Shown: positions 1 to 7,740, counted from the first letter of the stretch. The stretch is DNA of 11,329 bases from Bacteroidota bacterium (GCA_023440945.1 JAEZRL010000327.1:1-11329); one strand, 5' to 3'. Numbers and translations: made by a program. The notes: generated by a model not told the origin, from the sequence alone.

Positions 1-993
1 GAGCAGGGATTGCAATTCGGACGAATAATCGCGGCAAAAGCATTGGATATTGAAGTGCCTGGAATAACCATCAACCGATATTGTGCAAGCGGACTTGAAG
101 CGATTGCGATGGCTACTGCAAAGATTCGTACCGGCATGGCAGATTGTATTATCGCAGGCGGTACAGAAAGCATGAGCTTAGTGCCAACAAGCGGATGGAA
201 AACCGTTCCCTCTTATAACATTGCCAGGAAAGATCCGGACTATTATTTAAGCATGGGATTAACAGCCGAAGCAGTAGCAAAAGAATTTAAAGTAAGTCGT
301 GAAGACCAGGATGCTTTCGCTTTATCATCTCATAAAAAAGCTGCTCATGCTATTGAAAATGGTTATTTTAAAAAAGGCATTTTACCAATAGATGTTGAAC
401 AGGTTTATGTTGGTGAAAAAGGAAAAAGAAAAACACGCTCTTATATTGTAGATACCGATGAAGGCGTAAGGGCTGATACATCCCTCGAAGTATTGGCAAA
501 ACTGAAACCTGCTTTTGCTGCAAACGGAACGGTTACAGCCGGTAACTCATCACAAACAAGTGACGGCGCTGCTTTTGTTTTGGTTATGAGTGAAAGAATG
601 ATGAATGAATTGGAATTAAAACCGATCGGACGTTTGGTAACTGCCGTAAGTGCAGGTGTTCATCCACGTATCATGGGTATTGGCCCTGTGGCTGCAGTGC
701 CAAAAGTTTTGAAGAATGCAAATATGGGTTTGAGTGACATTGATCTTATTGAATTAAACGAAGCTTTTGCATCGCAGTCTGTAGCTGTAATACGTGAACT
801 GGGCCTGGATGAAGATATTGTAAACATCAATGGCGGTGCTATTGCTTTGGGGCATCCCCTGGGTTGCACCGGTGCAAAACTTACGATACAGATTTTAAAT
901 GATCTTAAGAGACTGAATAAAAAATACGGGTTGGTTACAGCTTGTGTTGGCGGCGGTCAGGGCATTGCAGGAATAATTGAAAATATAGACTGA
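1..993 (+). CDS. fadA: Acetyl-CoA acyltransferase (thiolase), 5'-truncated by window edge
   Basis: Thiolase-superfamily enzyme that cleaves 3-ketoacyl-CoA with CoA to give acetyl-CoA and a shortened acyl-CoA (or the reverse condensation), in the cytoplasm. The frame is open from base 1, so the start lies outside; 330 residues remain of the usual ~390, so about 60 N-terminal residues are missing. Seen in the fragment: the nucleophilic cysteine in RYCASGL (Cys28), the NEAFA motif (253-257), the catalytic histidine in GHPLGCTGA (His285) and the second active-site cysteine in CVGGGQG (Cys315). All catalytic elements are intact, so this is a working thiolase cut only by the window. Degradative (FadA-type) is more likely than biosynthetic by overall look, but the two classes are hard to separate from sequence alone; an upstream fadB-like gene would settle it. 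Confidence 0.93.
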   Translation, partial: EQGLQFGRIIAAKALDIEVPGITINRYCASGLEAIAMATAKIRTGMADCIIAGGTESMSLVPTSGWKTVPSYNIARKDPDYYLSMGLTAEAVAKEFKVSREDQDAFALSSHKKAAHAIENGYFKKGILPIDVEQVYVGEKGKRKTRSYIVDTDEGVRADTSLEVLAKLKPAFAANGTVTAGNSSQTSDGAAFVLVMSERMMNELELKPIGRLVTAVSAGVHPRIMGIGPVAAVPKVLKNANMGLSDIDLIELNEAFASQSVAVIRELGLDEDIVNINGGAIALGHPLGCTGAKLTIQILNDLKRLNKKYGLVTACVGGGQGIAGIIENID

Positions 994-1035
994 TTATATT
1001 TATAAAAACTTCAACCACCTTTATTGTTGATAAAT

Positions 1036-1055
1036 AAATCAATATTCATTGATTT
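1036..1055. repeat. Small AT-rich inverted repeat after the thiolase gene
   Basis: A perfect 8-bp inverted repeat (AAATCAAT / ATTGATTT) with a 4-nt loop lies 42 nt after the thiolase stop. It could be a weak transcription-end hairpin or a binding site upstream of the next promoter. It has no GC-rich stem and no clean T-run, so I do not call it a terminator. Confidence 0.35.
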
Positions 1056-1075
1056 GTTATTCATATTGGCATGAA

Positions 1076-1108
1076 TTTGCATAAGCCCTTAAGCGATTAT
1101 TACATTTG
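1076..1108 (+). promoter_or_regulatory. Bacteroidota-type promoter for the M28/PDZ peptidase gene
   Basis: TTTG at 1076-1079, a 21-nt spacer, then TACATTTG at 1101-1108, an exact match to the Bacteroidota -7 element TAnnTTTG. The element ends 18 nt before the ATG at 1127, which implies a short leader of about 10-15 nt. This suggests the peptidase is transcribed on its own and not from the thiolase operon. Confidence 0.65.
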
Positions 1109-1126
1109 CGAACCTAATCAAAAGAA

Positions 1127-2770
1127 ATGATGAAGAAGTTTTTGCTGATTGTTCTGTTGGTACCCGGATTAACTTTTGCTCAATCAAGAAAACAGCGTAA
1201 AGCACAGGAAAAAGCGGACAAAATAACGCTGACCAATTTAAAAGCACATATTCAATTTTTAGCGGATGATAAGCTGGAAGGTCGAAGGGCTGGCAGTACA
1301 GGTGAAACTTTGGCAATGGAATACATAGCGCAGCAATTTGAAAAAGCAGGACTTCAGCCGAAAGGAACAAATGGTTTTATCCAGGAGTTTGAAATAAATG
1401 AAGGCAAAGCTTACGACAGCTCTACAACAATGGTCGTGAATGATTCTTCACTCACCTTAACCAAAGATTTTTTTCCGCTTGCTTTTTCTGCCAATAAAAG
1501 CGCAGAAGGGATGGGCTCTCTTAGCTTGAGAGAAAAAGGTGATCCCTGGTTTTTTGATGTGAAAGATGTGTTGGATGAGAATAAGAATAATCCACATTTC
1601 AACATAAGTAACATCTTGTATAACGAAGCAAATAATGTTGCCAAACGAGGCGGTAAGGCGTTGATCGTTTTCAACAGCTCTGCATCTGTTGATAATGTTT
1701 TGTTCAACAGATTTGACAGTTCTAAAACTGTAAGCATCCCGGTTGTGTACATTTCTTCTGATGCAGTGAAGAAATATTTTAAAGATGTCACAGATATTTA
1801 TAACATCGCTTTACAGGTTCAATTAAAGAACAAAGAAAGAACGGCACATAACGTTGTTGGTTATATTGATAATAATGCTGCTAAGGCTGTTATTATAGGA
1901 GCACATTACGATCACCTTGGATATGGTGAAGACGGAAATGCATTGGATGGAAAAGGACAGATCCACAACGGAGCTGATGATAATGCAAGCGGAACGGCAG
2001 CATTGATTGAATTGGCCAGGATGCTTCAATCCTCAAATGCAAAAGACAATAACTATGTGTTTATCGCTTTTTCAGGTGAAGAACTTGGATTGTATGGTTC
2101 GAAGTACTGGCTTCAGAATATGCCCGTTAACGTCAATCCTAATTACATGATCAATCTCGATATGATAGGCAGATATGATCCTGTAAAAAAATTAACCATT
2201 GGCGGATATGGAACATCACCAGCTTGGGGACAAATTTTTTCAACAACGACGGACGAAAATATTGTGGTTCATTTTGACAGCAGTGGTTTAGGTCCGAGTG
2301 ATCATGCTACTTTTTACACAAACAACATTCCTGTTTTATTCTTCTTTACAAATGTTCATAGTGATTATCACAAAGCAACAGATGACGCAGATAAAATAAA
2401 TTACGCCGGTGAACTTGAAATAGTAAAATACATTGATAAAATAATTGAAGCATCGGATTCACAGGGTAAACTAGCTTTCACAAAAACACGTGATGTAGAT
2501 ATGCAGCCGGTAACATTACCTGTTACTTTAGGCGTGATGCCTGATTATGCATACAGTGGTTTAGGTTTACGGATTGATGGTGTTACAGAAGGAAAAACAG
2601 CAGAAGCGATCGGATTGAAGGCAGGAGATATTTTATTGCAGTTAGGTGACTATAAGTTTAATGATATACAAACTTACATGAAGGCGTTGCAGCATTTTAA
2701 AAAAGGCGATACTACAAAGCTGTATGTGAAAAGGGGTAATGAAATGAAAGTGTATGATGTAAGTTTTTAA
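1127..2770 (+). CDS. Secreted M28-family metallopeptidase with C-terminal PDZ domain
   Basis: Predicted di-zinc aminopeptidase (peptidase family M28) acting outside the cytoplasm on peptides. It is 547 residues long and starts with a signal peptide (MMKKFLLIVLLVPGLTFAQS; either of two adjacent ATGs could be used). The M28 catalytic core covers about 240-440 and keeps every metal ligand and the base: His260 in GAHYDH, Asp284 in GADDNASG, base Glu318 and ligand Glu319 in SGEELGL, Asp345 in NLDMIGR, and His415 in HSDYH. The region before it (about 150-235), inserted ahead of the core, fits a PA-like domain. Residues ~475-547 form a PDZ domain (GLGLRIDGV, then GLKAGDILLQLG), which usually binds C-termini or helps substrate selection. 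A strong promoter lies directly upstream. A second M28 gene without PDZ follows at 4002. The family assignment is firm; the substrate is unknown. Confidence 0.93.
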   Translation: MMKKFLLIVLLVPGLTFAQSRKQRKAQEKADKITLTNLKAHIQFLADDKLEGRRAGSTGETLAMEYIAQQFEKAGLQPKGTNGFIQEFEINEGKAYDSSTTMVVNDSSLTLTKDFFPLAFSANKSAEGMGSLSLREKGDPWFFDVKDVLDENKNNPHFNISNILYNEANNVAKRGGKALIVFNSSASVDNVLFNRFDSSKTVSIPVVYISSDAVKKYFKDVTDIYNIALQVQLKNKERTAHNVVGYIDNNAAKAVIIGAHYDHLGYGEDGNALDGKGQIHNGADDNASGTAALIELARMLQSSNAKDNNYVFIAFSGEELGLYGSKYWLQNMPVNVNPNYMINLDMIGRYDPVKKLTIGGYGTSPAWGQIFSTTTDENIVVHFDSSGLGPSDHATFYTNNIPVLFFFTNVHSDYHKATDDADKINYAGELEIVKYIDKIIEASDSQGKLAFTKTRDVDMQPVTLPVTLGVMPDYAYSGLGLRIDGVTEGKTAEAIGLKAGDILLQLGDYKFNDIQTYMKALQHFKKGDTTKLYVKRGNEMKVYDVSF

Positions 2771-2840
2771 GAGCATGAAAGCGCATGCAATCTTCAACAT
2801 GCAAAATTGATAACCTTAGAAAACAACAAAAAAGTCTTTG

Positions 2841-3275
2841 ATGAAACTGCGTTTGAATGTTGATGAATTAAACGATGATTTTTTTGAAGATACCCGTCTG
2901 CTCGGTATCACAACTGCATTGAAGAATTACCAGTTTTGCTGGCAATTAAATAATATGCTTGGTTATAATTTTCGTTTAAATCCTGAAATTGAAATTCATC
3001 TGCGTAAGAAAGAAAGGAATTATTATTTCCAGGTATATCTCCATCGCGTTCGTAACGGTTATCTTAACCACTATATTTATCACAATCAAAACGACGGTGA
3101 ATACTTATTACCCGAATTTCGTCATATAGATTTTCTCTGGCTAATGAAAGGCGATCTTGTTAATGATGGGCAATGCAATGAACTCATTCAATCTATTAAA
3201 AAAATAAATGGAGTGCAATTGGTTGCAGAGTTAACCAATGAAAAAATCCGGAACAAAGGGAATATGGTTTTTTGA
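2841..3275 (+). CDS. IPExxxVDY family protein (function unknown)
   Basis: A 144-residue cytoplasmic-looking protein with no signal peptide or membrane segment. It carries the pattern of the Bacteroidota-restricted IPExxxVDY family, here as LPEFRHIDF at residues 90-98, so I of IPE is L and the final VDY reads IDF. The N-terminal part (GITTALKNYQFCWQLNNMLG, 22-41) is also typical. No biochemical role is established for the family. The ATG at 2841 is preferred; a TTG one codon upstream is also open. The gene lies between a secreted peptidase and rpiB, 70 nt after the former, with no clear promoter (TAACCTTAG at 2811-2819 is at best a poor -7 element). In many Bacteroidota this family sits beside pyruvate kinase; that is not so here. 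Confidence 0.7.
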   Translation: MKLRLNVDELNDDFFEDTRLLGITTALKNYQFCWQLNNMLGYNFRLNPEIEIHLRKKERNYYFQVYLHRVRNGYLNHYIYHNQNDGEYLLPEFRHIDFLWLMKGDLVNDGQCNELIQSIKKINGVQLVAELTNEKIRNKGNMVF

Positions 3276-3403
3276 GAGAAAATTATTTTGATTATTAGAT
3301 CATTCCTGATCGCTAATTAGTTAATTATAATAACCTCCATCAGTTATTGTGTATTTGAGAAGTTTCAATCCCTTAACAAAAAAATTCCTTTTCTTTACGC
3401 CCC

Positions 3404-3859
3404 ATGAATACCATTTTCGATCTGTCAAAACCCATTGCTATAGGAAGTGATCATGCCGGTTTTGAATATAAACAAGCTATTGTGGAATGGCTTCTGCAAA
3501 AACAATTTCAGGTAACTGATCACGGATGTACATCAAAAGATTCAGTTGATTATCCTGATCTCGCTCATCCTGTTGCAGAAGCAGTTGAAAAAGATGAAGC
3601 AGCGTTTGGCATACTCATCTGCGGCTCAGCAAATGGCGTAGCAATCACCGCCAACAAACATCAGCAAATAAGAGCAGGCATTACATGGGAAAATGAAGTA
3701 GCAAGATTAATACGTCTTCATAACAATGCAAACATCATCTGCGTTCCTGCAAGATTCGTTGCTTTGTCCTCTGCATTTGAAATGATAAATACATTTATGA
3801 ACACTGCTTTTGAAGGAGGCAGGCATACGAACAGGGTGAACAAAATGAGGTGCATGTAA
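3404..3859 (+). CDS. rpiB: Ribose-5-phosphate isomerase B
   Basis: Interconverts ribose 5-phosphate and ribulose 5-phosphate in the non-oxidative pentose phosphate pathway, in the cytoplasm. The 151-residue length is normal for the RpiB/LacA/LacB family. Visible motifs are SDHAG (15-19), VDYPD (48-52), the catalytic cysteine in ICGSANG (Cys73) followed by TANKH (82-86), HNNAN (106-110; His106 is the expected active-site histidine) and the phosphate-binding GGRHTNRV near 138-145. The CGSANG form is the RpiB version and not that of galactose-6-phosphate isomerase subunits, although related aldose isomerases cannot be fully excluded. The ATG at 3404 places the first strand correctly. It is flanked by 128 nt upstream and 142 nt downstream (to the start at 4002), so it is probably a single-gene unit; no clear promoter was seen. 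Confidence 0.92.
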   Translation: MNTIFDLSKPIAIGSDHAGFEYKQAIVEWLLQKQFQVTDHGCTSKDSVDYPDLAHPVAEAVEKDEAAFGILICGSANGVAITANKHQQIRAGITWENEVARLIRLHNNANIICVPARFVALSSAFEMINTFMNTAFEGGRHTNRVNKMRCM

Positions 3860-4001
3860 AATTCATTCATTAAAAAATAAAAAAGCATATAAAGAAGAAG
3901 CATAAAATGAGCCATTAAGATTTTCAAGTAATTTATACTGACCAACGATGAAAATTTTTATGGGGAATCCACTGGCAAATAACAAAACAAAGAATATACA
4001 G

Positions 4002-5459
4002 ATGAGAAGTACATTTTTATTCATTGCATTGATTGCTGCTACCATTGCAGGTGCACAAAATAGTGCAGCAACAAAGTATGCAAAAACGATTACGCCGTCT
4101 GATTTGAAAGCTAAGCTTACAATTATTGCAAGTGCAGCAATGGAAGGAAGAGAGACCGCCACAGAAGGCCAGCGAAAAGCAGCAGCTTATATTGAGAACT
4201 ATTTTAAAAAGCTCGGCTTGCAGCCAGGCAACGGCAATAGTTATCAAATGAGTTTTCCTGTGTACAAGGATTCAGTGACAAACTTTTCTTTTACGGTAAA
4301 TGGAAAAGAATTTAAAACAGGTGAGGATGTTGCAACACTTGGAAGAAACATTCCGGAAGGTAAATGGAATGTAAAAGATATTGTGTTTGCATCTTATGGC
4401 ACAACTGATTCCTTGGTTAATAATTATGACGGTTTGAATGCAAAAGGAAAATGGGTTTTAGTATTGGACTATAAAACGAAAGAAGGAGCAAGCCTGTATG
4501 ATATTGTTTCACATGCAAGACAGCAAAATGCAGCAGGTTTATTGGTGTTGTCACCGGATTTTCCAAAGCAAAATTATAAGCTCGAAGCAGGCATGCGAAA
4601 TACAGAAGAAAAAGGCAAATCAATGCCGATGTTTTATGTTTCAAATGCAGTGGCTGAAGCGTTATTAGGAAAAACTCCAAGTGCATCAACTATTCGTGGT
4701 GTTTATCCTGCAAACCTTGCATTAAATATTGAAGAAACAACACAACATTTACAAAGTACAAATGTGTTAGGTGTTTTACCGGGCACAGACAAAAAAGATG
4801 AATATGTTTTTGTAACAGGTCATTACGATCATCTTGGAAAAAGAGATTCTGTTATTTATTATGGCGCGGATGATGATGGTTCTGGTACAACAAGTGTTTT
4901 AGAAATTGCAGAAGCATTTTCTAAAGCAAAAAAAGCTGGTCATGGCCCAAGAAGAACGATGGTTTTTATGACTGTTTCAGGTGAAGAAAAAGGGTTGTGG
5001 GGCTCAGAATATTATGCAGCAAATCCGATTTTTCCGCTGGATAGAACTTCGGTTGATCTGAACATAGACATGGTTGGTAGAATTGATCCTGATTACAAGG
5101 GTGATTCAACAAATTATGTGTATGTTATTGGGGAAGATAAATTAAGCAGTGATCTTTTCCCTATTAGTGATAGCATCAACAAAAAGTATATCAATCTTGA
5201 ATTGGATCGCCGTTACAATGATCCGAAAGATCCGAATCGTTTTTATTATCGTTCTGATCATTTCAATTTTGCGAAGAATGGCGTGCCTGTTATCTTTTAT
5301 TTCAACGGTGTGCATGCTGATTATCACAAACCAACAGACACGATAGACAAGATAAATTTTGATGTGATGACCAAGCGTGTAAAACTTATTTATTATACAG
5401 CCTGGGCAATGGCTAACAGGGATGATCTTTTAAAAAGAGATATTCCATTGAGCCATTAA
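4002..5459 (+). CDS. Secreted M28-family metallopeptidase (no PDZ)
   Basis: A second predicted di-zinc M28 peptidase, 485 residues from the ATG at 4002. That start gives a compact signal peptide (MRSTFLFIALIAATIAGAQN); an in-frame ATG at 3948 would add 18 residues ahead of it and is less likely. A PA-like insert lies at about 125-225 (GKWVLVLDY, then QNAAGLLVLS). The catalytic core is complete: His274 in GHYDH, Asp290 in GADDDGSG, base Glu328 and ligand Glu329 in SGEEKGL, Asp356 in NIDMVGR and His442 in HADYH. It is a clear paralogue of the product of 1127-2770 but ends soon after the core and has no PDZ domain. It is followed 19 nt later by a strong intrinsic terminator. Acting in the periplasm or outside the cell, it probably trims peptides; the substrate is unknown. 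Confidence 0.92.
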   Translation: MRSTFLFIALIAATIAGAQNSAATKYAKTITPSDLKAKLTIIASAAMEGRETATEGQRKAAAYIENYFKKLGLQPGNGNSYQMSFPVYKDSVTNFSFTVNGKEFKTGEDVATLGRNIPEGKWNVKDIVFASYGTTDSLVNNYDGLNAKGKWVLVLDYKTKEGASLYDIVSHARQQNAAGLLVLSPDFPKQNYKLEAGMRNTEEKGKSMPMFYVSNAVAEALLGKTPSASTIRGVYPANLALNIEETTQHLQSTNVLGVLPGTDKKDEYVFVTGHYDHLGKRDSVIYYGADDDGSGTTSVLEIAEAFSKAKKAGHGPRRTMVFMTVSGEEKGLWGSEYYAANPIFPLDRTSVDLNIDMVGRIDPDYKGDSTNYVYVIGEDKLSSDLFPISDSINKKYINLELDRRYNDPKDPNRFYYRSDHFNFAKNGVPVIFYFNGVHADYHKPTDTIDKINFDVMTKRVKLIYYTAWAMANRDDLLKRDIPLSH

Positions 5460-5478
5460 TCTATGTTTTAGAATAATT

Positions 5479-5508
5479 AAAAAAGTGAGTGTAACAGCTC
5501 ACTTTTTT
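5479..5508 (+). terminator. Intrinsic terminator after the second M28 gene
   Basis: An 11-bp perfect stem (AAAAAAGTGAG / CTCACTTTTTT) with an 8-nt loop ends in a run of six T. The GC part of the stem is 5485-5489 with 5498-5502. It lies 19 nt after the stop codon. Its symmetric A/T tracts could also work on the other strand. It separates the peptidase from gmk. Confidence 0.85.
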
Positions 5509-5528
5509 ATTTGAATATTTTCTTATTC

Positions 5529-5558
5529 TTACTGCTACAAAACAGAATATTATTTTTG
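5529..5558 (+). promoter_or_regulatory. Probable gmk promoter, close to leaderless
   Basis: TATTTTTG at 5551-5558 matches the Bacteroidota -7 element TAnnTTTG exactly. At the consensus 19-nt spacing the -33 position reads TTA (5529-5531) instead of TTG. The element ends only 3-6 nt before the two candidate ATGs (5562, 5565), so transcription should begin at or beside the start codon. It also argues against any start upstream of 5562. Confidence 0.55.
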
Positions 5559-5561
5559 CGC

Positions 5562-6164
5562 ATGATGCTGGCAAATCAAACAAACAAACTTGTAATTATA
5601 ACCGCTCCTTCAGGCGCAGGAAAAACTTCTATCACGCATTATTTGCTTAATAAATATACTTCACTTGCATTTTCTGTTTCGGCTGCAACACGTTTGCCGA
5701 GAGGAATTGAAAAAAATGGTATTGATTATTATTTCATGAGTGTTGAACAATTCCAGCAAAAGATAAAAGAAGATGCTTTCATTGAATGGGAAATGGTGTA
5801 TGAAGGCAAATATTATGGCACATTAAAAAGTGAATTGGAGCGAATTTGGAAAGCCGGTAGAACGCCTTTGCTCGATATTGATGTTCAGGGTGCGATACAT
5901 GTTCAAAAACAATTCCCGGATAATTCTTTATCGTTATTTGTTGAGCCGCCGTCAATAGATGAATTAAGAAAACGCCTGGAAAGTCGTGGCACAGATACCA
6001 AACAGAATGTAGAGATAAGATTGAACAAAGCTGCGTATGAATTATCGTTCAAGCATTCTTTCAACAGGATAATTATTAATGATGATCTTACCAATGCCTG
6101 CAAAGAAACTGAAGAAATTATCGACGATTTTTTGGATGGAAAACTAAAGAAGGAATTTAAATAA
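5562..6164 (+). CDS. gmk: Guanylate kinase
   Basis: Phosphorylates GMP to GDP with ATP, an essential step of guanine nucleotide synthesis, in the cytoplasm. The protein is 200 residues from ATG 5562 (199 from ATG 5565), normal for bacterial Gmk. The P-loop is APSGAGKTS (15-23). The GMP-binding part follows as SVSAATRLPR, then IDYYF and FIEWEMVYEGKYYGT. LLDIDVQGA is the conserved strand after it, and RLESRGTDT lies in the lid. The frame is open upstream to a TTG at 5511, but that stretch holds the promoter element and would add an atypical hydrophobic leader, so the internal ATG pair is chosen. It is transcribed alone: a terminator lies before it and 179 nt of non-coding sequence follow. Confidence 0.95.
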   Translation: MMLANQTNKLVIITAPSGAGKTSITHYLLNKYTSLAFSVSAATRLPRGIEKNGIDYYFMSVEQFQQKIKEDAFIEWEMVYEGKYYGTLKSELERIWKAGRTPLLDIDVQGAIHVQKQFPDNSLSLFVEPPSIDELRKRLESRGTDTKQNVEIRLNKAAYELSFKHSFNRIIINDDLTNACKETEEIIDDFLDGKLKKEFK

Positions 6165-6166
6165 AT

Positions 6167-6191
6167 AAATTTTAGCAGCGGCGTAAAATTT
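6167..6191. repeat. Inverted repeat just after gmk
   Basis: A perfect 8-bp AT-only inverted repeat (AAATTTTA / TAAAATTT) encloses a GC-rich 9-nt loop, starting 3 nt after the gmk stop. It may help end gmk transcription or protect the mRNA 3' end. It lacks a GC stem, so a terminator call would be weak. Confidence 0.35.
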
Positions 6192-6285
6192 TACCTTCAA
6201 AATGAGGTACTAATAAATAAAGGTTTCTTTACTGCATAAACTTTTTTTCAAAAAAGAAAGGCACATTCAAAATCCTTAATTTAGA

Positions 6286-6322
6286 GCACTTTTTATGCTA
6301 ACATTTTGCTTGTAAAAAGTGC
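6286..6322. repeat. 10-bp perfect inverted repeat upstream of the TMEM220-like gene
   Basis: GCACTTTTTA at 6286-6295 is repeated as its exact reverse complement at 6313-6322, with a 17-nt loop. It ends 21 nt before the ATG at 6344. It could be an operator, a leader hairpin, or a late terminator for gmk; the long loop and the absence of an immediate T-run make the last less likely. Confidence 0.5.
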
Positions 6323-6343
6323 CGATTCTATAAAAGATTTTTT

Positions 6344-6718
6344 ATGTTCCTGATAGTTTTAAACCTGTTTTTTTGCATTGCTTTTATTGCTTTTGCTTAT
6401 GTTAACCTTAACGACCCGGATGCCTTTCTTTGGGTTAGCATTTATATGGTTGCTGCCATTTGTTGTGGTCTTGCTGCTTTTCAAAAATATTTTCCAATCG
6501 TGTATCTAATTGCAATTGCGTTTTACCTGGTGTATGCCATTAAACTTTTTTTTGCAAAAGATGGTGTTCGCGATTGGATTGTAAAATATAATCGTCAAAG
6601 TCTTGTGGAAAGTATGCAAGCCACTAAACCTTACATTGAAAAGACAAGGGAATTTTTTGGATTACTTATTATAAGTGCGGCACTTGCTATGAATTATTTT
6701 GTTGCAACTGCACATTGA
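6344..6718 (+). CDS. TMEM220-family small membrane protein
   Basis: A 124-residue inner-membrane protein with four predicted helices at about 1-20, 28-46, 50-70 and 104-121. It resembles the transmembrane 220 family, whose members share an Asn-Asp-Pro-Asp motif after helix 1 (here NLNDPDAFLW, 21-30) and a Glu/Arg-rich lead into the last helix (EKTREFFGLLI, 99-109). The family is found in bacteria and in animals (TMEM220), and no molecular function is known. The ATG at 6344 starts directly in helix 1, as expected. It stands alone, with a 10-bp inverted repeat upstream and a dispersed repeat copy 24 nt after its stop, so it is probably not part of the following ebo operon. Family assignment is by motif memory and moderately sure. 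Confidence 0.7.
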   Translation: MFLIVLNLFFCIAFIAFAYVNLNDPDAFLWVSIYMVAAICCGLAAFQKYFPIVYLIAIAFYLVYAIKLFFAKDGVRDWIVKYNRQSLVESMQATKPYIEKTREFFGLLIISAALAMNYFVATAH

Positions 6719-6742
6719 ACGTGATAAAAAATGAAATCTAAA

Positions 6743-6812
6743 GCTGCCATAAAATCTGCAGATGAAGTGATTGCGACGCAACGAAGACGCCATAAAAAAC
6801 AAATGCCGGTAT
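6743..6812 (+). repeat. Dispersed intergenic repeat, copy 1 (inverted partner at 9632-9702)
   Basis: About 70 nt of non-coding sequence whose reverse complement recurs at 9632-9702. The shared core at 6760-6781 is identical over 22 nt to the reverse complement of 9664-9685, and contains the near-palindrome TTGCGACGCAA. Outer blocks also match: GCTGCCAT (6743-6750) and TGCCGGTAT (6804-6812, one mismatch). Hand alignment gives roughly three-quarters identity overall. Similarity may begin as early as 6721 (GTGA). It lies between the TMEM220-like gene and eboA. A 32-codon open frame (6731-6829) crosses it, but copy 2 breaks that frame, so the element looks non-coding. Confidence 0.85.
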
Positions 6813-6875
6813 CAAAAAAATATAACTGAATTAGATAATAAGATTTTTATAAGATTATAAAATACTTAGAATAAA

Positions 6876-7715
6876 TTGGAAGATATTATCTCTGAAATAC
6901 TTAAAAAAAATATTGCTGAAGATGCTTATAACTGGTTGCAGAAACAGGCATCGTTTATAAGAGAAGAAGAGAATGCGCAACGATTGAATCTTACGTTTGC
7001 AGCGGTTCCACGAAAGACAGGCAAAAATAAAATTGATGCAAGTGGTTTTGTTTTGAATGATGCTTCAGTGGCTTCTGTTAATGACTGGACTGCTGATCGT
7101 CTTGCACGTGTATGGCTTTTAATGCAGGTAAATGATTCAGATAAAACGCATTACTTAAAAAAAATAAAGACGCTTTTTATATCAGCGGAGATGAATGAAC
7201 TCGTGGCGTTGTATTCTGCATTGCCCGTTTTTGCTTATGCTGAAGAATGGGTATTGCAGTGTGCAGAAGGTATAAGAAGTAACATCGGTTTAGTGCTTGA
7301 AGCAATTATGTATGATAATCCTTATCCTGCAAAATATTTAGATGAGTCAGCTTGGAATCAATTAGTGATGAAAGCGTTCTTTACCGATAAAGATGTGAAT
7401 AGAATAATTGGTTTGGAAGAAAGAGCGAATAAAAAACTGGCCGATACACTTATTGATTATGCGCATGAAAGATGGGCTGCATACCGCAATGTAAACCCAC
7501 ATTTATGGCATTTGGTAAGCCGTTTTCTTGATGCAGACAATTTCAATGATGTAAAGAAAGTTTTTGAAAGTGCTAATTTAACAGAAAGAAAGGCAGCAGC
7601 CTTGGCACTTTATAAAACTGGGTATCAGGCGGCTGAAGATTTGTTAAACACTGTACCTGAATTGAAGAAAGCAATAGAATTGAATGAATTAAATTGGCGA
7701 ACTTTAGATAATTAA
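6876..7715 (+). CDS. eboA: EboA domain protein
   Basis: First gene of an ebo cluster. EboA has no known catalytic activity; the cluster is needed in other bacteria for making or exporting a small molecule (in Nostoc, moving the scytonemin monomer to the periplasm; in Pseudomonas, a nematode-repelling trait). The 279-residue, mostly helical, soluble protein shows the family's hallmark block: YDNPYPAKYLDESAWNQLVM (145-164), then ADTLIDYAHERWAAYR (189-204) and NPHLW (207-211). The only start after the in-frame stop at 6867 is TTG at 6876; the first in-frame ATG comes about 80 residues later, inside conserved-looking sequence, so a TTG start is very likely. eboB follows after 25 nt. No clear promoter was seen in 6813-6875. 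Confidence 0.85.
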   Translation: MEDIISEILKKNIAEDAYNWLQKQASFIREEENAQRLNLTFAAVPRKTGKNKIDASGFVLNDASVASVNDWTADRLARVWLLMQVNDSDKTHYLKKIKTLFISAEMNELVALYSALPVFAYAEEWVLQCAEGIRSNIGLVLEAIMYDNPYPAKYLDESAWNQLVMKAFFTDKDVNRIIGLEERANKKLADTLIDYAHERWAAYRNVNPHLWHLVSRFLDADNFNDVKKVFESANLTERKAAALALYKTGYQAAEDLLNTVPELKKAIELNELNWRTLDN

Positions 7716-7740
7716 TTAATTAAGTTTTTATACTCGAATT

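Noticed and set aside
1411..1791. A 126-codon open frame on the minus strand inside the first M28 gene.
   Set aside because: It is antisense to a well-supported coding region and has no recognisable features; other antisense frames in this window were dismissed for the same reason.
3298..3348. Short inverted repeats (GATC pair; AATAAC/GTTATT) between the IPExxxVDY gene and rpiB.
   Set aside because: Stems of 4-6 bp without a T-run are expected by chance in AT-rich sequence, so neither a terminator nor an operator can be supported.
3948..4001. An upstream ATG extending the second M28 peptidase by 18 residues.
   Set aside because: It would put a polar stretch before the signal peptide; the ATG at 4002 starts a standard signal peptide.
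5511..5561. A TTG-started N-terminal extension of guanylate kinase.
   Set aside because: The stretch holds the promoter -7 element and follows directly on the terminator; the extended protein would be longer than the family norm.
6731..6829. A 32-codon ATG-started open frame of basic composition after the TMEM220-like gene.
   Set aside because: It lies over repeat copy 1. In the matching frame copy 2 meets a TGA shortly after the conserved core, so the sequence is conserved as DNA and not as a protein.
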